Shown here piece after piece: positions 5,809 to 12,904 of a DNA stretch of 15,167 bases. The notes beneath the pieces are model-generated. The model had not been told where the DNA came from. It did not search any database and worked only from the letters and a program-made list of their open reading frames with translations. Position 1 is the stretch's first letter. Each line of letters starts with the position of its first letter. The translations under genes were made by a program, and so were the position numbers. Where the stretch lies: assembly GCA_964406375.1 (NCBI GenBank), contig CAYORM010000069.1:1-15167 (forward strand), given 5' to 3'. This stretch comes from CAYORM01 sp964406375 (lineage in GTDB: Bacteria > Pseudomonadota > Alphaproteobacteria > DSM-16000 > Inquilinaceae).

Positions 5809-6981
5809 ATGCCCGTCATCAACTCGATCGCCGCCCATCAGGAAGAGATGACCGCCTGGCGGCGTGACATCCACGCCCATCCGGAGATCGCCTTCGAGGA
5901 GGTCCGCACCTCGGCCCTCGTCGCCGAGAAGCTTGCCTCCTGGGGGATCGAGGTGCATCGCGGCCTCGCCAAGACCGGCGTTGTCGGCGTGCTGCGCGGC
6001 CGCAACGACAGCGGTCGGACGATCGGGCTCCGCGCCGATATGGACGCCCTGCCGATGAACGAGGCGAACACCTTCGCCTATCGCTCGACGCGCGAAGGCG
6101 CCTTCCATGGCTGCGGCCATGACGGCCACACGACGATGCTGCTCGGCGCCGCCCGCTATCTCGCCGAGACGCGCAATTTCGACGGCACGGTGCATTTCAT
6201 CTTCCAGCCTGCCGAGGAGGGCGGCGGCGGCGGCCGGGTGATGGTCGAAGAAGGGCTGCTCGACCGCTTCCCCTGCGACGAGCTCTACGCGCTGCACAAT
6301 TGGCCGCTGATGCCCTTCGGCACGATCGGTGTCAGGTCCGGCCCGATGATGGCGGCGACCGACACCTTCGACGTGACGATCCGCGCCCGCGGCGGCCATG
6401 CGGCGATCCCGCACAAGGCGAATGATCCGGTTGTCGTCGCCGCCCATCTCATCACCGCGCTGCAGACGCTGGTCAGCCGCTCGGTGAACCCGCTCGACTC
6501 GGCGGTCCTCTCGGTCACCCGGGTCCAGACCGGCTCGGCCTACAACGTCATCCCGGATGATGCGACGCTGTGGGGCACGGTCCGCACCTTCCGTCCCGAG
6601 CTGCGCGACCAGATGGAGGAGGGGATGGGCCGGATCTGCGCCGGGATCGCCGCGGCCTTCGGCTGCGAGGTAGCGCTCGACTACCATCGCGGCTACCCGC
6701 CGACCGTCAATCACGAGGAGCAGGCGGGTTTCGCCGCCGAGGTCGCGGCCGAGATCGTCGGACCGCAGAATGTCGAGCGCGACGTCGAACCCTCGATGGG
6801 CGGCGAGGACTTCTCCTACATGCTGGAGAAGCGGCCGGGCGCTTATCTCTTCATCGGCCAGGGCGGCGGACGCCATTCCTGCATGGTCCACAACCCGCAT
6901 TACGACTTCAACGACGCGCTGCTGCCGGTCGGCGCCTCGCTCCTGTCGCGGCTGGTCGAGAAGCGCCTGCCGCTGCCCTGA
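5809..6981 (+). CDS. M20D-family metal-dependent amidohydrolase (hippurate hydrolase/N-acyl amino acid deacylase type)
   Basis: The protein has 390 residues, typical of M20D peptidases, which hydrolyse N-acyl or amide bonds of amino acid conjugates with two divalent metals. Landmarks: RRDIHAHPEIAFEE (18-31), LRADMDALPM (74-83), GCGHDGHT (C102, H104, H107), QPAEEGGGG (E136 probable base, E137), ALHNW (H163), the inserted dimerisation domain around GGHAAIPHKANDP, MGGEDFSYML and the final HNPHYDFND (from 361). All expected metal ligands are present, so it should be active; the substrate cannot be read from sequence. I chose ATG 5809 (MPVINSIAAH); ATG 5776 or TTG 5749 would add 11 or 20 residues. 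None has a good ribosome binding site. It may be read from the rbsK transcript or separately, and converges on the TAXI gene. Confidence 0.93.
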   Translation: MPVINSIAAHQEEMTAWRRDIHAHPEIAFEEVRTSALVAEKLASWGIEVHRGLAKTGVVGVLRGRNDSGRTIGLRADMDALPMNEANTFAYRSTREGAFHGCGHDGHTTMLLGAARYLAETRNFDGTVHFIFQPAEEGGGGGRVMVEEGLLDRFPCDELYALHNWPLMPFGTIGVRSGPMMAATDTFDVTIRARGGHAAIPHKANDPVVVAAHLITALQTLVSRSVNPLDSAVLSVTRVQTGSAYNVIPDDATLWGTVRTFRPELRDQMEEGMGRICAGIAAAFGCEVALDYHRGYPPTVNHEEQAGFAAEVAAEIVGPQNVERDVEPSMGGEDFSYMLEKRPGAYLFIGQGGGRHSCMVHNPHYDFNDALLPVGASLLSRLVEKRLPLP

Positions 6982-6990
6982 CCGCCCGGA

Positions 6991-7010
6991 CGCCCGCGCC
7001 TCAGCGGGCG
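6991..7010. terminator. Hairpin at the M20/TAXI convergent junction
   Basis: CGCCCGC (6991-6997) pairs with GCGGGCG (7004-7010) around GCCTCA. It starts 10 nt after the M20 stop and contains the stop codon of the opposing gene in its loop. No T-tract follows on either strand. With only 19 nt between the two genes it is the natural candidate for a shared terminator. Confidence 0.45.
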
Positions 7011-7957
7011 ATGCGGTCGGCCGGGATCGCGACACCCTCCGCCGCCCAGGCGGCAACGGCGCCGGGATGGAAGGGCAGCACGGTGTTGGGCAGCGGGTCC
7101 GGCCCGCCGCTGGCCAGCACCGCCGTGACCCGCTGGGCGACGCCGGCATCGAGCCCCGAGCCGGCGACGAGCCACGTCCACACCGCCACTGCCAGGAAAG
7201 GCGGCAGCGGTGTCGTCACGGCGGGGTCGGCGTCGGGCGGCAACGGCACCCGGATCTCGGCCGGGGCGAGCCAGGGCAAGGCGGCGAGCGCCGCCTCGAC
7301 CTCCGCCGGTGCGAGGCGCAGCGGCACCGGCGGGACGCCGCCATCGGCCTCTACATCGTAACGAGCGACCGCCGCGACGCGCCCGGCGCCGATCGCCTCT
7401 TCGAGCCCGTCCGGCGGCAGCATGACGACCTCCGGTGACGCTGCGGCGCCGCTGCCGAGCGCCGTAACGATCGCGGCGAGCCGCGCCTCCCGTTCCGGCA
7501 CCGCGACCACGAGCCCGGCGAGGCCCGGCGTCCCGACCGGCTCGCCCGCCGGGTCGAACCGCACCACCGCTTGCGAGACGGGGGCGAGGGCCCGCAGCGT
7601 CTCCAGGGGCAGGCCCGGCGCCAGGGCGATCTCGCCGCGCCGCGCCGCCCAGGCGGTGTCGAGTGGCAGCAGCGCCAGGTCGATGCGCCCCTCATGCAGC
7701 AGCACCGCATTCGGCACCGCCCCGCCGGTCGGCTCGACCCGCACCGCCCAGCCGGTCCCGGCGCCGATCTGCTCGGCGAGGGCGAGACCGAGCGCATGCT
7801 GCGCCGATCCTTCCGGCCCGGCACCGAGCGTCAGGAGGAGCGGCGTCGGCACCACGTCCTGCGGCGGCGCCTGCTGGCCGGTGGCCGGCGCGATCGTGGC
7901 GACGGCCAGTAACAGGGCGGATGCCAGGACGGGCGGTGCGGCGCGGACAAGCGGCAT
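7001..7957 (-). CDS. TAXI-family TRAP-type solute-binding protein (periplasmic)
   Basis: The protein has 318 residues. A signal peptide covers about 1-27 (hydrophobic core LASALLLAVATIAPA, then GQQAPP). The mature part shows TAXI signatures: GAGPEGSAQHALGLALAEQI near the N-terminus, then VRVEPTGGAVPNAVLLHEG and RIDLALLPLDTAW. Near the end, LPNTVLPFHPGAVAAW matches the family's PxHPGAxxxY/W motif. TAXI proteins deliver substrates to fused TRAP permeases; known or suspected ligands include glutamate and other small acids. No TRAP permease gene is in the window, so it is an orphan here and may serve a distant transporter or act as a sensor. Starting at MPLVRAAPP puts the signal peptide at the N-terminus; 30 further upstream codons are open but Arg-rich and unlikely. 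The ribosome binding site is weak. Confidence 0.78.
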   Translation of the reverse strand: MPLVRAAPPVLASALLLAVATIAPATGQQAPPQDVVPTPLLLTLGAGPEGSAQHALGLALAEQIGAGTGWAVRVEPTGGAVPNAVLLHEGRIDLALLPLDTAWAARRGEIALAPGLPLETLRALAPVSQAVVRFDPAGEPVGTPGLAGLVVAVPEREARLAAIVTALGSGAAASPEVVMLPPDGLEEAIGAGRVAAVARYDVEADGGVPPVPLRLAPAEVEAALAALPWLAPAEIRVPLPPDADPAVTTPLPPFLAVAVWTWLVAGSGLDAGVAQRVTAVLASGGPDPLPNTVLPFHPGAVAAWAAEGVAIPADRIAR

Positions 7958-8096
7958 CGGGCGACTCGGAGGCGATGGGCGGGATGGGGGCACGCTACAG
8001 CAGGCGATTCGCCGCCGCCATCTTGAGCGCGCGCAGCCGCTTCGCAAGCCGGCCGCGGGCGCCTATGGTCGGCGCGCCGTACCGTCGCCGAGTTCC

Positions 8097-8999
8097 ATGT
8101 CCAGGACGATAGAGAAACCGCCCGCCGCGCCCATCGGCGCTTCCGCCCGCCTGCCCGTCGTCACGGGTCGGCCGGGACGGCCATGGACGATCGTCGTCGG
8201 TAATGAGAAGGGCGGGACCGGCAAATCGACGACGGCGATGCATCTCTCGGTGGCGCTGCTGCGCGGCGGCCATTCCGTGGGCATCCTCGATCTCGACGCC
8301 CGGCAGGGGACGATCTCGCGCTATGTCGCCAACCGCGCCGCCTATCGCGCACGGCACGGGCTCGACACGCTGCCCATACCGATGCTGCGCGCCGTCCCGC
8401 GCGGCGGCGGCGAGGCCGAGGAGACCGCCCGGTTCGAGGCCGCCTATGCCGAGGTGGCCGCGGCCTGCGGCTTCATCGTCATCGACACGCCCGGCAGTGA
8501 CACCGCCCTCTCACGGCTGGGACATACCCGTGCCGACACACTGATCACCCCGATGAATGACAGCTTCGTCGATCTCGACCTGCTGGCGACCGTCGACCCC
8601 GATTCGCTGGAGATCCTGCGGCCAAGCACCTATGCCGAGATGGTCTGGGAGCAGCGCAAGCAGCGGGCGCTCAACCGGGCGCGGCCGATCGACTGGATCG
8701 TCATGCGCAACCGGCTGTCCACGCTCGACGCCCGCAACAAGCGGGAGGTGGCCGACCTCCTCGACCGGCTGGCCAAACGCATCGGCTTCCGGCTCGCTCC
8801 CGGCTTCGGGGAACGGGTCATCTTCCGGGAGCTGTTTCTCAAGGGCTTGACGCTGCTTGACCTGCGTGATCTCTCCGCCGGCGAGAGGCGGTCGGAGATT
8901 CCAATGACGATGAGCCATGTCGCCGCCCGCCAGGAGGTCCGTACGCTTCTCGACACCATCGGCTTCGGCCTGGTGACGGCCCCAGATGGCGGACGGTGA
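8097..8999 (+). CDS. mipZ: MipZ, ParA-like ATPase that positions the FtsZ ring
   Basis: The protein has 300 residues (Caulobacter MipZ 271). The deviant Walker A is GNEKGGTGKST (35-45), DLDARQGT follows at 65, Walker B is FIVIDTPGSD (126-135), and MipZ-specific blocks follow: TPMNDSFVDLDLLATVDP, VWEQRKQRAL, DWIVMRNRLSTLDARN and ERVIFRELFLKGLTLLDL. In Caulobacter MipZ binds ParB at the chromosome origins and blocks FtsZ polymerisation near the poles; the role here follows from that homology. The N-terminus is about 25 residues longer than Caulobacter MipZ if ATG 8097 is used. The frame remains open upstream but has no family features. No parB or ftsZ is nearby. The J-protein gene follows 69 nt downstream with its own promoter-like sequence. 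Confidence 0.94.
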   Translation: MSRTIEKPPAAPIGASARLPVVTGRPGRPWTIVVGNEKGGTGKSTTAMHLSVALLRGGHSVGILDLDARQGTISRYVANRAAYRARHGLDTLPIPMLRAVPRGGGEAEETARFEAAYAEVAAACGFIVIDTPGSDTALSRLGHTRADTLITPMNDSFVDLDLLATVDPDSLEILRPSTYAEMVWEQRKQRALNRARPIDWIVMRNRLSTLDARNKREVADLLDRLAKRIGFRLAPGFGERVIFRELFLKGLTLLDLRDLSAGERRSEIPMTMSHVAARQEVRTLLDTIGFGLVTAPDGGR

Positions 9000-9015
9000 G
9001 CGTGGTCGCGAAGGG

Positions 9016-9044
9016 TTGAGCGTCGACTTGGCGAAGCGAATAAT
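9016..9044 (+). promoter_or_regulatory. Sigma70-like promoter for the J-protein gene
   Basis: TTGAGC (9016-9021) and AATAAT (9039-9044) are separated by exactly 17 nt, the best promoter-like match seen in the window and in a locally AT-richer stretch. Transcription would begin near 9051, leaving a leader of about 18 nt that contains GGGAGAG (9057-9063), a good ribosome binding site 5 nt before the GTG at 9069. Confidence 0.55.
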
Positions 9045-9068
9045 CGCGAAAGACGCGGGAGAGCTTTC

Positions 9069-9521
9069 GTGAAGTGGACCTGGATCGGTCTCGGCCTGGG
9101 GAGCTGGATCTACCTGATGCTGGCCGCCGACCTGCGGCAGCAGCCGGGCGGCCGACGATTCGTGACCACCTTGCTGGCGGTCGCGATCATCGTCACCGCG
9201 CTGATGCTGCCCGACGGTCCTGCGCCGCTCATCTCCTCGCCCATCGTCGTGCTGATCCTCGCCCTGCTGCTGCTGATGCTGTGGGTCGGCGCCTCGGACG
9301 GCCAGCAGGCCGCGGCCCGCGCGGTCGATCCAGACCGGCTGGACGAGGATGACGCCTATTCGGTCCTCGGTCTGGCGCCCGGCGCCTCGGCCGCCGCGGT
9401 CAAGGACGCCCATCGACGCCTGATGAAGCAGTACCACCCGGATTACGGAGGCACGGTCGAGATGGCCGCGCGCATCAACGCCGCCCGCGAACGGCTGCTG
9501 CGTCAACCCTCCCCGAGGTAG
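9069..9521 (+). CDS. Membrane-anchored J-domain protein resembling Pam18/Tim14 (TimB-like)
   Basis: The protein has 150 residues. Hydrophobic segments at about 5-20, 31-47 and 54-73 anchor it in the membrane, and a C-terminal J domain (about 95-145) follows. The J domain has the HPD triplet (H123-P124-D125) needed to stimulate an Hsp70 ATPase, and the stretch AHRRLMKQYHPDYGG then AARINAARERLL closely resembles mitochondrial Pam18/Tim14 (AHRRxM-NHPDxGG-AxKINEAK). It lacks the Gly/Phe and zinc-finger regions of DnaJ, so it is a specialised co-chaperone presenting DnaK to the inner membrane. Alphaproteobacterial TimB has been described as a Pam18 relative. The start is GTG 9069, supported by its ribosome binding site. 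It overlaps the convergent peptidase gene by 19 nt. Confidence 0.88.
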   Translation: MKWTWIGLGLGSWIYLMLAADLRQQPGGRRFVTTLLAVAIIVTALMLPDGPAPLISSPIVVLILALLLLMLWVGASDGQQAAARAVDPDRLDEDDAYSVLGLAPGASAAAVKDAHRRLMKQYHPDYGGTVEMAARINAARERLLRQPSPR

Positions 9522-11065
9522 CGCCGCGCCAGATGGGCGCGGAAGATCCCGGCATCGAGCGGGCGTCCGGTGGCGGCCACCAACAGCGCGTCGGTCTCGA
9601 GCAGGCTGGCGCGCTCATGCACCTCGCGCCGCAGCCAGGCGAGAAGCGGCGCGAAATCGCCGGCGGCGATGCCGGGCTCGATCGCGGCATCGGCCCGTCT
9701 GGCTGCGTCGAAGAGCTGCGCCGCGGTCATCGCGCCGAGCGTATAGGTCGGGAAATACCCCCAGGCGCCGCCCGGCCAGTGGATGTCCTGCAGGCATCCC
9801 AGCCGGTCGTCGGGCGGTACGATGCCGAGCAGCGCGCGCATCCCCTCCGCCCAGGCGCCGGGCAGATCGGAAAGCGCCAGATCGCCGGCGATCATCGCGC
9901 GTTCCAGCCGGAAGCGCAGGATGATGTGCGCGGGGTAGGTCGCCTCGTCCGAATCGACGCGGATGAAGCCGCGTTCGACACGCGTCATCAGCCGCCACAG
10001 ATTGTCGGGATCGAAGGCGGGGTCGGTCGCCGCCGACCGGCCGAAGGCCGCCGCCATGCGCGGCGCCGCGAAGCCGATGAAGCCGCGGCTGCGGCAGACC
10101 TGCATCTCGACGAGCAGCGACTGGCTCTCGTGCAGTGACAGGCTGCGGGCCTGCCCCACCGGCTGACGCAGCCACGCCCGCGGGCGCCCCTGCTCGTAGA
10201 GCGCGTGCCCGGTCTCGTGCATCACCCCCATGAAGGCCTTCAGGAAATCGGACTCGTCATAGCGCGTCGTGATGCGCACATCGTCGTCGGCGCCGCCGCA
10301 GAACGGATGCGTCGACACGTCGAGGCGGCCGCGGTCGAAATCGAAGCCGGCGACGCGCATCATCTCGAGGCCCAGCGCCCGCTGCGCCTCGATCGGGAAC
10401 GGTCCCGCGGGCGCCTCGGGCCGCGGGCGGCGGGACTGCGCCTCGATCGCCGCATCGATGAATCCCGGGAGGAACGTCGCGAGGTCGTCGAACAGCGCCT
10501 CGATCCGCGCGGCCCGGGCGCCCGGCTCGTAATCGTTCATCAGCGCGTCATAGGGGTCGAGCCCGAGGACCGCCCCCTTGGCCGCGCCGATCTCCCGCTG
10601 GCGGCGCAGCACCTCTTCGAGCAGCGGCCGCAGCCCCGCGAAATCAGACGCCGCCCTCGCCGCGCGCCAGGCATGCTCGCAGGCCGAGACGGCACGGCTG
10701 TTCGCCTCGACGAGATCGGCCGGCACCGCCGTCGCCTTGGTCCATTCCCGCCGGATCTCGCGCAGATCGGCCCGGGCCCAGTCGTCGAGCGTGGTGGCGG
10801 CGGCCTCGGCATCGGCGAGCCAGTCGCCGATCCGCGGGTCGGTTGCGAGACCGTGCCGCAGCACCTCGAGCGCGGCGAGGCTGTCGGCACGGGTGGAGGC
10901 GGCCCCGTCGGGCATCATCGTCTCGGCATCCCAGTGGAGGATGCCGATCGCGTTCGACAGCGCGGCGATACGCTCGTAATGGCGCTGAAGTGCCTCCCAG
11001 GCGGGGCTGGCGGCGGAGGCGGCAGCGGAGGAGAGGGCGACGGGCGAAGCGGTGTCGGCGGTCAT
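9503..11065 (-). CDS. M32-family metallocarboxypeptidase (Taq carboxypeptidase type)
   Basis: The protein has 520 residues, close to the family norm of about 500. M32 enzymes are cytoplasmic zinc peptidases removing C-terminal residues with broad specificity. Landmarks in order: LHWDAETMMPDGA (43-55), HPF (253-255), DDVRITTRYDE, MHETGHALYEQG with the HEXXH ligands H283 and H287 and catalytic E284, HESQS (E313 third ligand), IRVDSDEATYPAHIILRF and GYFPTYTLG. All are intact, so it should be active. Its ATG overlaps the surf1 stop by 4 nt (ATGA), so it is probably translated with the cox assembly genes although no direct link to oxidase assembly is known. Its 3' end overlaps the convergent J-protein gene by 19 nt with no hairpin between them. 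The N-terminal ~20 residues are Ala/Ser-rich and could be a late extension. Confidence 0.95.
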   Translation of the reverse strand: MTADTASPVALSSAAASAASPAWEALQRHYERIAALSNAIGILHWDAETMMPDGAASTRADSLAALEVLRHGLATDPRIGDWLADAEAAATTLDDWARADLREIRREWTKATAVPADLVEANSRAVSACEHAWRAARAASDFAGLRPLLEEVLRRQREIGAAKGAVLGLDPYDALMNDYEPGARAARIEALFDDLATFLPGFIDAAIEAQSRRPRPEAPAGPFPIEAQRALGLEMMRVAGFDFDRGRLDVSTHPFCGGADDDVRITTRYDESDFLKAFMGVMHETGHALYEQGRPRAWLRQPVGQARSLSLHESQSLLVEMQVCRSRGFIGFAAPRMAAAFGRSAATDPAFDPDNLWRLMTRVERGFIRVDSDEATYPAHIILRFRLERAMIAGDLALSDLPGAWAEGMRALLGIVPPDDRLGCLQDIHWPGGAWGYFPTYTLGAMTAAQLFDAARRADAAIEPGIAAGDFAPLLAWLRREVHERASLLETDALLVAATGRPLDAGIFRAHLARRYLGEG

Positions 11066-11904
11066 CGGCGGCGTCTGCGGTCGGATCGGCGGTCGACGAG
11101 GAAGATGGCGATCAAGATCGCCGCGAAGGCGTACCAGGTGATCGCATACTGCAGATGATTGTTCGGCAGATCGACCCGCGGCGCGATGCCGGTGGGATAG
11201 GCCTCCGGTCCGTTGGCCGCCTGCCCGACATCCTCCTGCCCGCCCGGCAGCGCCTCGATCAGCAGCGGCGCGACGGCGTCGAGGCCGGCGGCCTCAGCCA
11301 TCGCCGTCAGGTCGATCCAGAACCAGCGATTGGCGGGCGGGTCGTTGTCCGGCTGCATCCAGCCGGGGCCCGCCGGCAGTCGCGCCACGCCCTCGACCGT
11401 CACCGGTCCTTCCGGCCGGGCGATCGCGGCCGCCGGCGTCTCGCCGGGCGCGTCCGAGGCGGTCAGTCCGGTCTCCGGGACCCAGCCGCGGTCGATGAGG
11501 ACGGGCGGCCCCTCCGGCCGGAGGAGCGGTGTGACGAGATGGATGCCGACACGCCCCTCATGGGTCCGGGCGAGAAGCCGCATCTCGGCCGCATGGTCAA
11601 AACGGCCCTCGACCGTCACGCGGCGCCACTCCCAGCCGGCGGGATCGCCGATGTCGGCGGGAAGCGGTGCGGCGGGGCCGCGGAGCCCCGCCTCTATCCG
11701 TTCGAGGAGATCGGCCTTCCAGGCCCGCCGCTCGAGCTGCCAGGTGCCGAGCGCCAGCAGGATGGCGAGCATCGGCAGCATGAGCAGGAGCGGCACGAGA
11801 CGCCGCCCCCGCGGCCCCGTGCCATCACCCGGCGGGCCGCCGCCGGGGCCATGGACCGGGCCGGGCGGCGGCTCTCCGGCATCGGGCCGGGCGTCTGCGC
11901 TCAC
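11062..11904 (-). CDS. surf1: SURF1-family cytochrome oxidase assembly protein
   Basis: The protein has 280 residues with two membrane helices (about 36-53 and 254-270) enclosing a large periplasmic domain, the SURF1 layout. Motifs are LGTWQLERRAWK after the first helix, IDRGWVPE in the middle and NNHLQYAITWYAFA entering the second. SURF1 helps insert haem a into subunit I of aa3 oxidase. The first ~33 residues are Gly/Pro-rich and probably disordered. The start is a GTG with a poor ribosome binding site, 22 nt after the coxC stop. The stop overlaps the peptidase start as ATGA. Its position among ctaB, ctaG and coxC agrees with the role. Confidence 0.93.
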   Translation of the reverse strand: MSADARPDAGEPPPGPVHGPGGGPPGDGTGPRGRRLVPLLLMLPMLAILLALGTWQLERRAWKADLLERIEAGLRGPAAPLPADIGDPAGWEWRRVTVEGRFDHAAEMRLLARTHEGRVGIHLVTPLLRPEGPPVLIDRGWVPETGLTASDAPGETPAAAIARPEGPVTVEGVARLPAGPGWMQPDNDPPANRWFWIDLTAMAEAAGLDAVAPLLIEALPGGQEDVGQAANGPEAYPTGIAPRVDLPNNHLQYAITWYAFAAILIAIFLVDRRSDRRRRR

Positions 11905-11926
11905 GCCGCCCCCGGCCCTGCCACCG

Positions 11927-12805
11927 TCAATGACCGGTGGCCACGGCGCCGCTGCCGCCCCACCAGTAGATCGCGACGAACAGGAACAGCCAGACCACGT
12001 CGACGAAGTGCCAGTACCAAGCCGCCGCCTCGAAGCCGAAATGCGACTGCGGCGTGAAATGCCCGCGCTGCAGCCGGATCCAGCAGACCGCCAGGAAGAT
12101 CGTGCCGATCAGCACGTGGAAGCCGTGGAAGCCGGTCGCCATGAAGAAGGTCGACGAGAAGATGCCCTCGCGGAAGCCGAAGGCGACGTGGGCATACTCA
12201 TAGATCTGGATGCAGGTGAAGATGGCGCCGAGCAGCACCGTCAGCGCCAGCGCCGTCGAGGCATCCTTGCGGTTGCCCTCGAGGATGGCGTGATGCGCCC
12301 AGGTCACCGTGGTACCCGACAGCAGCAGCACCAGCGTCATCAGGAAGGGCAGGTGGAAGGCGTCGACCGGGATCACCGTGGTCGGCGGCCAGTGACCGCC
12401 CGTCGCCTCGACGCGCAGATACTGCATCGGGTCGTCAGGGAACAGGCCGGCGTCGAAATACGCCCAGAAGAAGGCCGCGAAGAACATCACCTCGGAGGTG
12501 ATGAACAGCATCATGCCGAAGCGCAGGCCGATCTTCACGACCTCGGTGTGCGCCTTCTCACGCACCGACTCGTGCACGACGGAGCGCCACCAGCCGAACA
12601 TCACGGCAAGCACGGCGATCGCGCCGGCGATCAGCACGCCGGAGCCCTGATCGTGCATGAACAGCACGCCGCCGACCGCGAGCAGGCCGCCGGCGAAGGC
12701 GCCGAGCAGCGGATAGGGGCTGGGCCGCACGAGATGGTAGGGATGGGGCACGACGTTCAGCTCGTAGCCGATGTCGTGGCTATGGTCGGCGTTGGTGCTG
12801 CTCAT
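11927..12805 (-). CDS. coxC: Cytochrome c oxidase subunit III (aa3 type)
   Basis: The protein has 292 residues with seven predicted membrane helices, the full family length. It starts with the characteristic HPYHLVRPSPYPLLGAF. It continues with LFITSEVMFFAAFFWAYFD, VTWAHHAILEG, TCIQIYEYAHVAFGF, ATGFHGFHVLIGTIFL and the final AAWYWHFVDVVWLFLFV. Subunit III stabilises the catalytic core and supports proton uptake in the inner membrane. The gene lies 99 nt downstream of ctaG and 22 nt upstream of surf1 on the same strand. GAGG stands immediately before the ATG. Nothing is missing or truncated. Confidence 0.97.
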   Translation of the reverse strand: MSSTNADHSHDIGYELNVVPHPYHLVRPSPYPLLGAFAGGLLAVGGVLFMHDQGSGVLIAGAIAVLAVMFGWWRSVVHESVREKAHTEVVKIGLRFGMMLFITSEVMFFAAFFWAYFDAGLFPDDPMQYLRVEATGGHWPPTTVIPVDAFHLPFLMTLVLLLSGTTVTWAHHAILEGNRKDASTALALTVLLGAIFTCIQIYEYAHVAFGFREGIFSSTFFMATGFHGFHVLIGTIFLAVCWIRLQRGHFTPQSHFGFEAAAWYWHFVDVVWLFLFVAIYWWGGSGAVATGH

Positions 12806-12826
12806 CCTCGCTGCCCTCGAAAGTCA

Positions 12827-12868
12827 CGCGGCTCAACCCGCGCGCTTGCCTTATGCCCGGTCGCGGGC
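12827..12868 (-). other. Two small hairpins in the ctaG-coxC gap
   Basis: CGCGG (12827-12831) pairs with CCGCG (12838-12842) around a 6-nt loop, and GCCCG (12855-12859) pairs with CGGGC (12864-12868) around a 4-nt loop. They lie in the largest gap (99 nt) of the visible cox cluster, in front of the abundant structural subunit coxC. They could act in mRNA processing or stability. I found no convincing promoter in the gap. Stems of 5 bp are expected often by chance at this GC content. Confidence 0.25.
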
Positions 12869-12904
12869 CCGTTTGCGCTCATACAATCGGTCATCGACCA
12901 CATG

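Noticed and set aside
5785..7149. A 454-codon minus-strand frame opposite the M20 gene
   Set aside because: It is the antisense shadow of an intact amidohydrolase gene; composition is low-complexity Arg/Asp/Gly and no ribosome binding site or motif is visible.
8071..8078. GGCGCGCC-type palindrome upstream of mipZ
   Set aside because: An 8-bp GC-only palindrome is common in such DNA and nothing else in the surroundings supports an operator.
7422..8096. A 225-residue N-terminal extension of MipZ in the same frame
   Set aside because: It overlaps the whole first half of the opposing TAXI gene and lacks any domain; MipZ homology begins only after 8097.
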